From: Novosphingobium endophyticum
GTDB lineage: Bacteria > Pseudomonadota > Alphaproteobacteria > Sphingomonadales > Sphingomonadaceae
NCBI RefSeq assembly: GCF_014640675.1
Contig: NZ_BMHK01000001.1
Location: 186,001 to 250,000, forward strand
Length of the DNA: 64,000 nucleotides
Reading direction: 5' to 3'
Every line of letters begins with the position of its first letter. Positions within the stretch are counted from its first letter, which is position 1. Both the position numbers and the translations under genes were made by a program. This document shows, in pieces, positions 39,429 to 47,556 of the stretch. Below the pieces are notes generated by a model. The model was not told the DNA's origin, made no database searches, and saw nothing but the letters and a program-made list of their open reading frames with translations.

Positions 39429-40235
39429 TCATATCTGCGACATGCCATCAAAACGCCGCCGCTGGCTGTCAACTGACCTGCGGGCCTCGGCCAGGGCCTG
39501 TTCCTCGACCGCGAACAGCAGGTGATTGATAACCGCTTCAAGATGCGCGCGCATCGCCGCCCGGGCTGCTTTCGGGTCGCGCGTCCTCAGAGCCTCGACA
39601 ACGGCCGAATGCTCTTCCACGACCGGCAGGATATTTGCCGTCCGCGCGTGTTCAAGCAGTAACTTGCACTCCGGCGAACTCCAGCGCTGCAACCAGAGCG
39701 ATTCAACCGTCTTCACGACCGCAAGGTTGCGGGTCGCCCGTGCGATCGTCATGTGAAACGCCATGTCGGCGTTTTCCTCGGCGAGGCGGTGCTCGTTCTG
39801 CTGCTGGATTGCCTCGACCAGCCCGTCAAGCTCGGCGATTTCCTCATCCGTGATGTGCAGGGCAGCGAGCGCCGCGGCTTCGCCTTCGAAAAGCAGCCGT
39901 GCCTCAAGCAGTTCAAACGGACTGATCGTGAATTTCGGTGCATCGCTTTCGCCGGGCAAGCGGACAACAAACGTCCCGGCGCCGATGCGGACTTCGATGA
40001 GGCCCAGCACTTCGAGAGCGAGCATTGCTTCGCGCACCACCGGGCGACTCACGCCCATGCGGACAGCCAGATCGCGTTCGGCCGGCATCTTGTCGCCGAC
40101 CGCATAGACCCCTGACTGGAACTCTTCGATCAGCCCGCCGGCAATACGCTTGTAGAGCCGCGATTCATTGCGAGCAATCGCCTGAAATCCAGCGCTCCCC
40201 CCACGCAGTTTCCCGTCAGGATCCAACATCGACAT
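39429..40235 (-). CDS. GntR-family (FadR subfamily) repressor of the hexuronate genes
   Basis: A 268-residue regulator. The N-terminal wHTH has GDKMPAERDLAVRMGVSRPVVREAMLALE, and the C-terminal FCD domain has EADM-type ligand residues (RLAEENADMAFHMTIARATRN). This is the layout of UxuR/ExuR. ATG 40235 has AGGAAG upstream. Its start is divergent from manD, with palindromic sites in the 96-base gap. It is the first gene of gntR-uxaC-uxuB, and should repress this operon and manD-kdgK until an aldonic or uronic acid binds. Confidence 0.92.
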   Translation of the reverse strand: MSMLDPDGKLRGGSAGFQAIARNESRLYKRIAGGLIEEFQSGVYAVGDKMPAERDLAVRMGVSRPVVREAMLALEVLGLIEVRIGAGTFVVRLPGESDAPKFTISPFELLEARLLFEGEAAALAALHITDEEIAELDGLVEAIQQQNEHRLAEENADMAFHMTIARATRNLAVVKTVESLWLQRWSSPECKLLLEHARTANILPVVEEHSAVVEALRTRDPKAARAAMRAHLEAVINHLLFAVEEQALAEARRSVDSQRRRFDGMSQI

Positions 40236-40249
40236 AATCTTCCTATTGC

Positions 40250-40275
40250 GGTCGGACCACTTTCTTGCAAGTGGT
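40250..40275. promoter_or_regulatory. Overlapping palindromes, candidate GntR operator
   Basis: Two overlapping inverted repeats lie in the gntR-manD gap. One is GGTC-G-GACC at 40250-40258, the core usual for FadR-type GntR sites. The other is ACCACTT-N6-AAGTGGT at 40256-40275, with perfect 7-base arms. Either could be the operator; the short one is the better match to the regulator family. Confidence 0.6.
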
Positions 40276-40331
40276 AAATGCACTATGCGTAAGGCGCCGG
40301 CCCCGGCTGCTTGATTGACTAGAGAACGAAC

Positions 40332-41540
40332 ATGAAGATTGAAACAGCCAAAGTCATCGTCTGCAGCCCCGGACGTAATTTCGTCACGCTCAAGATCCAT
40401 ACGGATCAGGGGGTATACGGCATCGGCGATGCAACGCTCAACGGCCGCGAACACGCGGTTGTGGCCTATCTGGAAGAGCATGTCATCCCGTGCCTGATCG
40501 GCATGGACCCGCGCCGGATCGAAGACATCTGGCAATATCTCTACCGCGGCGCTTACTGGCGGCGCGGCCCGGTAACGATGCGGGCGATCGCGGCGGTCGA
40601 CATGGCTCTCTGGGACATAAAGGCCAAGATGGCCGGCATGCCCCTGTATGACCTGCTGGGCGGCAAGAGCCGTGACCGGGTGATGGTCTATGGTCACGCC
40701 AACGGGTCGGACATCGACGAAACCGTGGAGGCCGTGGGCCACTACATCGACATGGGTTACAAGGCGATCCGCGCACAGACCGGCGTACCCGGCATCAAGG
40801 ACGCCTATGGCGTGGGGCGCGGAAAGCTGTACTACGAACCGGCGGACGCGGCGCTGCCATCGGTCACCGGCTGGGAGACCCGCAAGGCGCTCAATTACGT
40901 CCCCAAAATGTTCGAGAAGCTGCGCGCGACGTATGGCTTCGACCATCACCTCCTGCACGACGGACACCACCGCTATACGCCGCAGGAAGCGGCAAACCTG
41001 GGCAAGATGCTGGAGCCCTACCAGCTTTTCTGGCTCGAAGACTGCACGCCGGCGGAAAACCAGGAGGCGTTCAAGCTGGTGCGCCAGCACACCGTGACCC
41101 CGCTTGCGGTGGGCGAGATCTTCAACACGATCTGGGATGCCAAGGACCTGATCCAGAACCAGCTCATCGACTATATCCGCTGCACCATCGTCGGGGCCGG
41201 GGGCATCACGCACATGCGCCGCATCGCCGACCTCGCGGCGCTTTATCAGGTGCGCACCGGCAGCCACGGCGCCACCGACCTGTCGCCGGTGACCATGGGC
41301 TGCGCGCTGCATTTCGACACCTGGGTACCCAACTTCGGCATCCAGGAGTACATGCGCCATACCGAGGAAACCGACGCGGTTTTCCCGCACGATTACCGCT
41401 TCGAGGACGGGCACCTGATCTGCGGCGAGACGCCGGGCCACGGTGTAGACATCGACGAGGATCTCGCCGCGAAGTATCCCTACAAGCCCGCATACCTTCC
41501 GGTCGCGCGGCTCGAAGACGGAACGATGTGGAACTGGTGA
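40332..41540 (+). CDS. manD: D-mannonate dehydratase of the enolase superfamily
   Basis: A 402-residue enolase-superfamily protein ([20 protein letters not shown]). All the active-site residues I recall for the characterised N. aromaticivorans ManD sit at the same numbers: Arg147, Tyr159, Asp210, His212, Glu236 and Glu262. It dehydrates D-mannonate to 2-keto-3-deoxygluconate with a Mg2+ ion. It is followed 23 bases later by kdgK, which uses its product. It is not the UxuA type of dehydratase. Confidence 0.97.
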   Translation: MKIETAKVIVCSPGRNFVTLKIHTDQGVYGIGDATLNGREHAVVAYLEEHVIPCLIGMDPRRIEDIWQYLYRGAYWRRGPVTMRAIAAVDMALWDIKAKMAGMPLYDLLGGKSRDRVMVYGHANGSDIDETVEAVGHYIDMGYKAIRAQTGVPGIKDAYGVGRGKLYYEPADAALPSVTGWETRKALNYVPKMFEKLRATYGFDHHLLHDGHHRYTPQEAANLGKMLEPYQLFWLEDCTPAENQEAFKLVRQHTVTPLAVGEIFNTIWDAKDLIQNQLIDYIRCTIVGAGGITHMRRIADLAALYQVRTGSHGATDLSPVTMGCALHFDTWVPNFGIQEYMRHTEETDAVFPHDYRFEDGHLICGETPGHGVDIDEDLAAKYPYKPAYLPVARLEDGTMWNW

Positions 41541-41563
41541 GCCTGGACTGGGGCGCCTGACGA

Positions 41564-42475
41564 ATGGCAAGGATCGTCTGCCTCGGTGAGGCCATGCTGG
41601 AACTCTCCCGCGCGGGCGAGCTCTGGCAGATGGGCTATGGGGGCGATACGCTCAACACGGCGGTTCACCTCGCCCGCGGCGGGCACACGGTGGGCTACAT
41701 GACTGCTCTTGGCAGCGATCCCTTCAGCGAGGAACTGCGATCGCGCTGGCAGGCGGAGGGGATCGATTGCGACCTGATCGTCACGCACCCGACGCGGCAG
41801 GCCGGCCTTTACGCCATCACCACGGACGCCGATGGCGAGCGCAGCTTCACCTATTGGCGTGAGAACAGCGCCGCCCGGGCCATGTTCGAGGTTTACGCCA
41901 TCGACGAGGCCATCGCGGCGGCTGAAACGGCCGACCTTTTCTATTTCTCGCTGATCTCGCTGGCGGTCCTTCCGCCGCAAGGGAGGCAGGATCTGCTTCG
42001 CCTGGCCGGCAAGGTGCGCGATCGTGGCGGCATCGTCGCGTTCGATGGCAATTATCGCCCTCGGCTCTGGGAAACGCCGGAAGCCGCGATCCGGGCGCGC
42101 GACAAGGCGATCGCCTTTGCGGATATCGGCCTGCCCACGCTGGATGACGAGGTGCAGCTTTGCGGCGCCGGCAGCGCGCTCGAGGTCGCGGCCCACTGGC
42201 AGCGCATGGGCTGCCGCGAAGTGATCGTGAAGCTCGGCGCCGACGGCTGCCTCCTGCCCGACGGGACACAGTGCCCGGTGCGCGAGCCGCTTCGGCCGGT
42301 GGATACCAGCGGCGCGGGCGATGCCTTCAACGGCGGCTATCTGGCAGCGCGAATGAATGACGTGCCGGTCACCGAAGCCGCGCTGGCCGGACATGCCCTT
42401 GCCGGCTGGAACGTCATGCGGCGCGGCGCCATTCCGCGCAGGGACGAGGCCGCGCCATATACCAAGCTACAGTGA
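41564..42475 (+). CDS. kdgK: 2-keto-3-deoxygluconate kinase (PfkB family)
   Basis: A 303-residue PfkB-family sugar kinase. The N-terminus MARIVCLGEAMLELSR and the ATP site DTSGAGDAFNGG (from Asp247; catalytic Asp253) are typical of the family. It phosphorylates KDG to KDPG, following manD. Its last codons (PYTKLQ) lie within a long terminator hairpin shared with the convergent transporter gene. Confidence 0.92.
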   Translation: MARIVCLGEAMLELSRAGELWQMGYGGDTLNTAVHLARGGHTVGYMTALGSDPFSEELRSRWQAEGIDCDLIVTHPTRQAGLYAITTDADGERSFTYWRENSAARAMFEVYAIDEAIAAAETADLFYFSLISLAVLPPQGRQDLLRLAGKVRDRGGIVAFDGNYRPRLWETPEAAIRARDKAIAFADIGLPTLDDEVQLCGAGSALEVAAHWQRMGCREVIVKLGADGCLLPDGTQCPVREPLRPVDTSGAGDAFNGGYLAARMNDVPVTEAALAGHALAGWNVMRRGAIPRRDEAAPYTKLQ

Positions 42476-42513
42476 TCCCGACCTCATAGGTCGGGATCGC
42501 TGCAGCTTGGTAT
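42459..42513. terminator. Long two-way terminator hairpin between kdgK and the MFS gene
   Basis: A 55-base hairpin with 26-base arms: ATACCAAGCTACAG... on the left pairs with its complement on the right, with 2 mismatches and a CAT loop. The inner core ATCCCGACCT-CAT-AGGTCGGGAT is perfect. It contains the stop of kdgK and reaches the first base of the MFS stop codon. It presumably ends transcription in both directions, although there is no long T tract. Confidence 0.7.
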
Positions 42514-43772
42514 CACTGAGCGCGCTTCGTCACGCCGCCGCCGCGCAGCACAGTCCAGAGCACTACCGCACCCACGAGGTCCAGCGCTGCAAGCGCCACG
42601 AACAGCGGGTTGTAGCCATAGACATCGGCGCTCTGACCGATCAGAAGCGTGAACAGCATGCCGCCGATCCAGGCGAATGTCCCGGCCATGCCGCTTGCCG
42701 TGGCTACGGTACGGGGCTCGAACAGGTCGGAGCACAGCGTAATCAGCGCACCGTTCAGCATCTGGTGGGCGAAACCGCCGACACAGAAAAGCGCGATCGC
42801 AAGCCCTGGCGAGCCCGCGAGCCCGATGCAGGCCGGCCCGATCATGCACAATGCGCCAAGCGTCATCGTCACCTTGCGCGAAGCGACCATGCCCACGCCG
42901 CGCCGCATCAGCACCGGCGGCAACAATCCCGCGGCCAGCGAGCCGAAGTCGGCGGCAAGGAATGGCAACCACGCCCAGAGCGCCACGCTCGCAAGATCCA
43001 GCCCCCAGACCGACACGAGGTAGAGCGGAATGAAGAAGTTGAATGTCTGCCATGCCGGCTCGGCGAGGAAGCGGGGAACGGCGATGGCCCAGAACCCGCG
43101 CGAACGCAGCACGGCCTTGCGCGTCGCCGGCCGCACACCGACATCCGCGCTTTGCCGGTCCTGCTCGATCAGCTCGCGCTCGGCAGGCTTCAGGCGCGGA
43201 TGGGCGTCAGGCGCGCGATAGGCGAACCACCAGAGCACCGCCCAGACCAGGCTGAGCGATCCCGTCACCAGGAATGCCGACTGCCATCCCCAGTTGAGAA
43301 TGCAGAAGACCACCAGCGGCGGCGCGATCATGTTGCCGACGCTCGTTCCCATCTGAAAGGCGCTGGTGGCCAGAGGACGCTCGCGCGAAGGAAACCATTC
43401 GGACACGGCCTTGGTGCCGGCCGGTATCGCCGCGGCCTCCGTCGCGCCGAGCAGTCCGCGAAAGAAGGCAAGCCCTTGCCAACTGCCGGCAAGACCATGG
43501 GCCATGTTCGAAAGCGCCCAGCCCACAGCGAAAATGAAGAAGCCCAACCGTGTCCCCAAGGCGTCGAGCACGGCCCCGGCGACCGTCTGCATCACCGTAT
43601 ATGCCGCCTGAAACGCAAGGACGACCCAGCTGTACTGCTCGGTCGACATGCCGAACTCGGCCTTGATCGTGGGGGCCGCGACCGACAGCGTCGAGCGGGC
43701 AAGGTAGTTCAGGATCGTTCCCAGGGTAACGAGGCTGATGATCCACCAACGCAAAGGAACGCGGCGGATCAT
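42513..43772 (-). CDS. MFS transporter, hexuronate (ACS) type
   Basis: A 419-residue 12-span MFS protein (MIRRVPLRWWIISLVTLGTI). The anion:cation symporter subgroup signature is present (GTILNYLARSTLSVA) along with GWALSNMAHGLAGSWQGLAFFRGLLGATEAAAIPAG. ExuT-like members import glucuronate and galacturonate. It overlaps the sugar-isomerase gene by ATGA, so it belongs to the GH2-led operon. Glucuronate is the most likely substrate, from context. Confidence 0.9.
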   Translation of the reverse strand: MIRRVPLRWWIISLVTLGTILNYLARSTLSVAAPTIKAEFGMSTEQYSWVVLAFQAAYTVMQTVAGAVLDALGTRLGFFIFAVGWALSNMAHGLAGSWQGLAFFRGLLGATEAAAIPAGTKAVSEWFPSRERPLATSAFQMGTSVGNMIAPPLVVFCILNWGWQSAFLVTGSLSLVWAVLWWFAYRAPDAHPRLKPAERELIEQDRQSADVGVRPATRKAVLRSRGFWAIAVPRFLAEPAWQTFNFFIPLYLVSVWGLDLASVALWAWLPFLAADFGSLAAGLLPPVLMRRGVGMVASRKVTMTLGALCMIGPACIGLAGSPGLAIALFCVGGFAHQMLNGALITLCSDLFEPRTVATASGMAGTFAWIGGMLFTLLIGQSADVYGYNPLFVALAALDLVGAVVLWTVLRGGGVTKRAQ

Positions 43773-44662
43773 GCGGCGCCTGCCCGCACGGCGAGGATCA
43801 ATCGGGCCGCGGAAGCCGCCGCCGCCATACCGTCGGCCGGCGCATCGACCTCGACGTAGCCGATCGCGTCGGTCACCGCATCCAGCCTCGGCAGGAGCGC
43901 GGCATAGTCCAGGCGCCCTGCACCCGGTTCGACGAGTTGCTTCATCCTGTCATCGCCTCGCGACGGATCCACGTCCTTGAAATGCATCGACCTCACGCGC
44001 GGCCCCAACGACGTAACCAGCGTCAGGGGATCGACCCCGCCAAGCCAGGTCCATGCAAGATCGATCTCGAAGCCAACGTCCCTGGGAGAAAAGGTTCGCG
44101 CGATAATGTCGAGCGGGGTTTCGCCCCCGAGCGGGACGTGATCCCACCAGTGATTGTGATAAACGAGCGTCAGGCCCAGCTCGCGAGCCGTTGCAGCCAT
44201 TTCGCCAAGTTCGGGCAACCAGCCGTCGAACGCCTCCCGCGTCGTCTCGCCCAGCTTGCCGCTTCTGAAGAAGACCGGAGCCGCCGAATAGGCAATGATC
44301 GAGGCGCCGATTCCGGCCGCCTGTTCCGCCTGCTCGCGGAAACCGCGCCCATAGCCATAACGGACGACACCGAGTTCCAGCCCCGCGTCGCGGACCAACC
44401 GGGCCTTTTGTTCCGGCGGCAGCTCCGAACTGTCCGCAGGCGAATAGCTGGCAAGGCGAAAACCGAAGTGCGTGTAACCCATGGCCTTCACGTCGCGCAA
44501 CGTGGCGCCATAGTCCTGCTTGAGCGCCTTCAGCACGGTAATGTCGGCCAGGCCAAGCGGACGGCGCGGCCCGACAGGGGGAAGCGGCGTCGCACAGGCG
44601 GTCACGCCCAGCGCGCCAAGCGCGCCGATCGCCGCGCGGCGGGTGCAGCGGCTGGCGATCAT
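43769..44662 (-). CDS. Tat-exported lipoprotein with sugar isomerase/epimerase fold
   Basis: A 297-residue protein. The N-terminus MIASRCTRRAAIGALGALG has a twin-arginine motif (TRRAAIGAL), and VTAC forms a lipobox, so it should be folded before export and then lipid-anchored. The body is the xylose-isomerase-like TIM barrel: YHNHWWDHVPLGGETPLDI, FEIDLAWTWLGGVDP and MHFKDVDPS carry candidate metal ligands. Exported members of this usually cytosolic fold have been linked to 3-keto-glycoside or sugar epimerase chemistry; which applies here is unknown. It overlaps both neighbours by ATGA. Confidence 0.85.
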   Translation of the reverse strand: MIASRCTRRAAIGALGALGVTACATPLPPVGPRRPLGLADITVLKALKQDYGATLRDVKAMGYTHFGFRLASYSPADSSELPPEQKARLVRDAGLELGVVRYGYGRGFREQAEQAAGIGASIIAYSAAPVFFRSGKLGETTREAFDGWLPELGEMAATARELGLTLVYHNHWWDHVPLGGETPLDIIARTFSPRDVGFEIDLAWTWLGGVDPLTLVTSLGPRVRSMHFKDVDPSRGDDRMKQLVEPGAGRLDYAALLPRLDAVTDAIGYVEVDAPADGMAAAASAARLILAVRAGAA

Positions 44663-47328
44663 CGCGATATCTCGACGGCCGCGAGCGACGCATTGCCCCC
44701 GACGCTGGCGAAGTCGAGTTTGAGAACGCCGCCGGAAACCGTGACCGGGAAGGTCCGGACGAGTTCCTTGAGCGAACCGCCTGCCGCCTTGCTCACATTC
44801 AGCCCACGGATAACCGGCTTGCCGTTGGCCGTCACCGTCAACGCCTGGCCGGCGGTCGCTTCCTCATTCGGCTCAAACAGGTACAGCGTCACGGTCCAGT
44901 CGCCGTCGGGCGCGGGAACTGCGTATGAGAACGCCTCACCCTGACGCCAGTATTCGAACAGTTCAGGGCGCGTGGCGGCGACATCGCGGCGCGGGCGCAG
45001 CGATCGTCCCCCGAAGCCCACGAGATTGAGCACCATCGGTGCGCCGCCGGTAACGAAGGTATCGGAGCCGAAGCGCTGGCCGTCCAGGTTCCGCGTCGCG
45101 AGGTTGCCGGCATCGATGCGAACGCCCTTCTCAGGATCGGGGCCGTTCCACGTCGCCGCGTCGTCAAGGACCGCCTCGCCGCCGACTGTCGTGACTTGCG
45201 CCTTGTTGGGTCCGGGCACGAGGGGGACGTTCCGCCATTCGCATACGAAATCGACACAGATCGTCTCACCGACCGCACGGCCGTTCATGGTCAGGCTCGC
45301 CTTGGGCGAATTGGCATATGCCTTGACGGTCATGGCCGGATAGGACCGATCGACATAGCGTTTCCCGGCAAGGTGGATCGCCGGCGTATCGCTCCAGGCG
45401 ACCTTGTAGTACCAGAACGCGTCCTTTTTCACCTTGCGGTCAGCGGTCACGAGGCCCTTGTCGTTGAGATCGACGGCGTCGCCCTCGTCACGCAGGTCGC
45501 TCGCGAAATCGAACATGTTCCAGACCCAGCTCGCGAAGACGAAATCGCGCTCCTTGATGGCCGGCCAGGATTGTTCGTGGACCCAGGCCTCGTATTCCTC
45601 CGGATGGGGCCGGCCGACGAAATTGATGAAGCCGCCCGTCACATCGTCGGTGTGCTGGCTGATCGCTCCGCCCGCCCCGTATTCGCTGACAGAGATGGGC
45701 AGCTCGGGATGCTCGCCGTGCATCTTGTCGAGCATTTCCCCCAGTTGCGCGCGCGCTTCGAGCGGCTTGGGGTAATACCAACCGTAGTAGCGGTTGTAGC
45801 CGATGAGGTCGGCGGTCCCTGCCAGTTTCTCACCGGCCGTCTGCATCATGCCCAGGCCTTCACAGCAATCGGCGAAGGTTGTTGGCCGATCGGGGTCTTC
45901 CCGCTTGGCGATTTCGTTCAGGTGTTGCAGCAGTGCCAGCGGCTTGGGCGGATCGCCCTTGATCCCGAAGCCCTTGGCGGAATCGACCTCGTTGCCGACC
46001 GCCCACATCATGATCGACGGGTGGTTGTAATTCTGGCGGATCAGCTCGCGCAGCTGCTGCTCGGCATTGGCCCAGAGGCTCTCCGACCCCTTGCCACCCG
46101 AGAGCGAAGGCGCAGTCACATAAGGCAGTTCCGCCCAGACGACCATGCCGGCCTCATCGGCCAGATCGGACCAGATGTCCGCATGCTGATAGTGGGCCTG
46201 CCGGACGGTATTGGCGCCCAGTTCCTCGATAAGCTCCATGTCGCGCTCGTGCTGTTCCGGTGTGAGCGCCCAGCCCGATCCGAGCCAGTCCTGGTGCCGG
46301 GAAACGCCGTGCAGCTTCACGTGACGACCATTGAGGAAGAAACCCTGGTCCGCGTCGAAGCGGAACGTACGCAGGCCCAGCGGCTGCGTCACCCGGTCCA
46401 GCACCTTGCCCTTGCCGCGGAGCGTGGCGGTGACCTTGTAGAGATAGGGATCGGCGCGCCCGTCCCAGCGGTGCGGCCGCTCGACGATCAGGCGGTCGGA
46501 GACTTCGGCTGTGCCGGGAGCAAGCTGCACCGGGCGAACCGTTCGCGCGACGACCTTCCCCTTCGCGTCGGTAATCTGCGTGGTCAGCTCGAGATCGCGG
46601 GCGTCGCCCTGGTTACGCAGGCGCGTGCGCACATCGACAACCGCCCGCGCATCCGTCACTTCAGCCGTCCGCGCATAGACCCCGGGGCCACCATAGTCGA
46701 GCGGATCGATCGAGGCTTCTGGCAATTGCAGCAGGGTGACCGGTCGATAGAGACCGCCATGCACGAAAAAGTCGCCGGCCAGAGGGATAACCTGTCCGGC
46801 GGCGTTGTCCGCCGTGGGCTTGGAATTGTCCGCGCGCACGACCACGAGGTTACGCTGCCCCGGCCGCCACTGGTCGGTCACGTCCAGACGAAAGCGCGAA
46901 AAGGCACCTTTGTGCCCGCCAACCCGCTGCCCGTTCACCCAGACTTCGGCGATCTTCCCGACCGCCGCGAAGTCGAGATATTGTCGAATGCCCCGCGCGG
47001 CGGCAGGCGCATCAAGCGTCAGTCGGTACCAGCCGACGCCCTGAGCGTTGTTCGAGGCCGGGCCGCGCTCGAGCGCATACTCGCCGACGCGATTCCAGGT
47101 GTGCGGGACCGAGACCGCTTCCCAATCACTGTCGTCGAAATTGCTGCCCGTGACCGAGGCAGGCACGTCGCCGAAGTGGAAACGCCAGCCGGTGGCCAGC
47201 TCGATCGCCTCACGCTGCGATGGGACATTGGGATCCTGCTGCGCCGCAGCCGCCAATGCGACCGCCGATCCTCCTGCCAGGGACGCTCCCAGGAGAATCG
47301 CCGAGGCAACCGCCTTCACTACTGCCAT
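44659..47328 (-). CDS. Secreted glycoside hydrolase family 2 (beta-glucuronidase/galactosidase-like)
   Basis: An 889-residue GH2 enzyme with a signal peptide (MAVVKAVASAILLGASLAGG...ALAAAAQ). Domains: jelly-roll (SNFDDSDWEAVSVPHTWNR), an Ig-like domain, then the catalytic barrel with acid/base Glu447 (VGNEVDS) and nucleophile Glu549 (VSEYGAGG). A C-terminal DUF4982-like and malectin-like segment follows. Beta-glucuronidase fits the hexuronate context best, but galactosidase or mannosidase cannot be ruled out. The ATG at 47328 has GGGAGGGAGAG upstream. It is the first gene of the GH2-isomerase-MFS operon. Confidence 0.9.
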   Translation of the reverse strand: MAVVKAVASAILLGASLAGGSAVALAAAAQQDPNVPSQREAIELATGWRFHFGDVPASVTGSNFDDSDWEAVSVPHTWNRVGEYALERGPASNNAQGVGWYRLTLDAPAAARGIRQYLDFAAVGKIAEVWVNGQRVGGHKGAFSRFRLDVTDQWRPGQRNLVVVRADNSKPTADNAAGQVIPLAGDFFVHGGLYRPVTLLQLPEASIDPLDYGGPGVYARTAEVTDARAVVDVRTRLRNQGDARDLELTTQITDAKGKVVARTVRPVQLAPGTAEVSDRLIVERPHRWDGRADPYLYKVTATLRGKGKVLDRVTQPLGLRTFRFDADQGFFLNGRHVKLHGVSRHQDWLGSGWALTPEQHERDMELIEELGANTVRQAHYQHADIWSDLADEAGMVVWAELPYVTAPSLSGGKGSESLWANAEQQLRELIRQNYNHPSIMMWAVGNEVDSAKGFGIKGDPPKPLALLQHLNEIAKREDPDRPTTFADCCEGLGMMQTAGEKLAGTADLIGYNRYYGWYYPKPLEARAQLGEMLDKMHGEHPELPISVSEYGAGGAISQHTDDVTGGFINFVGRPHPEEYEAWVHEQSWPAIKERDFVFASWVWNMFDFASDLRDEGDAVDLNDKGLVTADRKVKKDAFWYYKVAWSDTPAIHLAGKRYVDRSYPAMTVKAYANSPKASLTMNGRAVGETICVDFVCEWRNVPLVPGPNKAQVTTVGGEAVLDDAATWNGPDPEKGVRIDAGNLATRNLDGQRFGSDTFVTGGAPMVLNLVGFGGRSLRPRRDVAATRPELFEYWRQGEAFSYAVPAPDGDWTVTLYLFEPNEEATAGQALTVTANGKPVIRGLNVSKAAGGSLKELVRTFPVTVSGGVLKLDFASVGGNASLAAVEISR

Positions 47329-47556
47329 GAGTTCTCTCCCTCCCTTGCCCAATACCCGGCGCGGACGCCGTGACGACCCGTGAGCCGTCCGGACTATTAC
47401 CAATTCCCCCACGTGGTTAGACCTGAAATGGCGATAGTCAACCCGACCGGGGGAAACACCGCCAGGTCTCGGACAAGACAAGCCGCCCGCGCGCAATCGC
47501 CGTCGAAGCCGGTCCGGTATCCCGCACACCCCAAGGCGAACTTCGCTTCCGCCCCC

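Noticed and set aside
39429-41570. Extension of the GntR frame upstream to 713 codons
   Set aside because: The added 445 codons are antisense to manD. The real start at 40235 has AGGAAG and gives a normal 268-residue FadR-type protein.
42357-43859. 500-codon plus-strand frame
   Set aside because: Antisense to the MFS transporter; its product is low-complexity His/Arg-rich and matches nothing.
45196-47373. 725-codon plus-strand frame
   Set aside because: It is antisense to the GH2 gene, which has a signal peptide and catalytic residues; the shadow has none.
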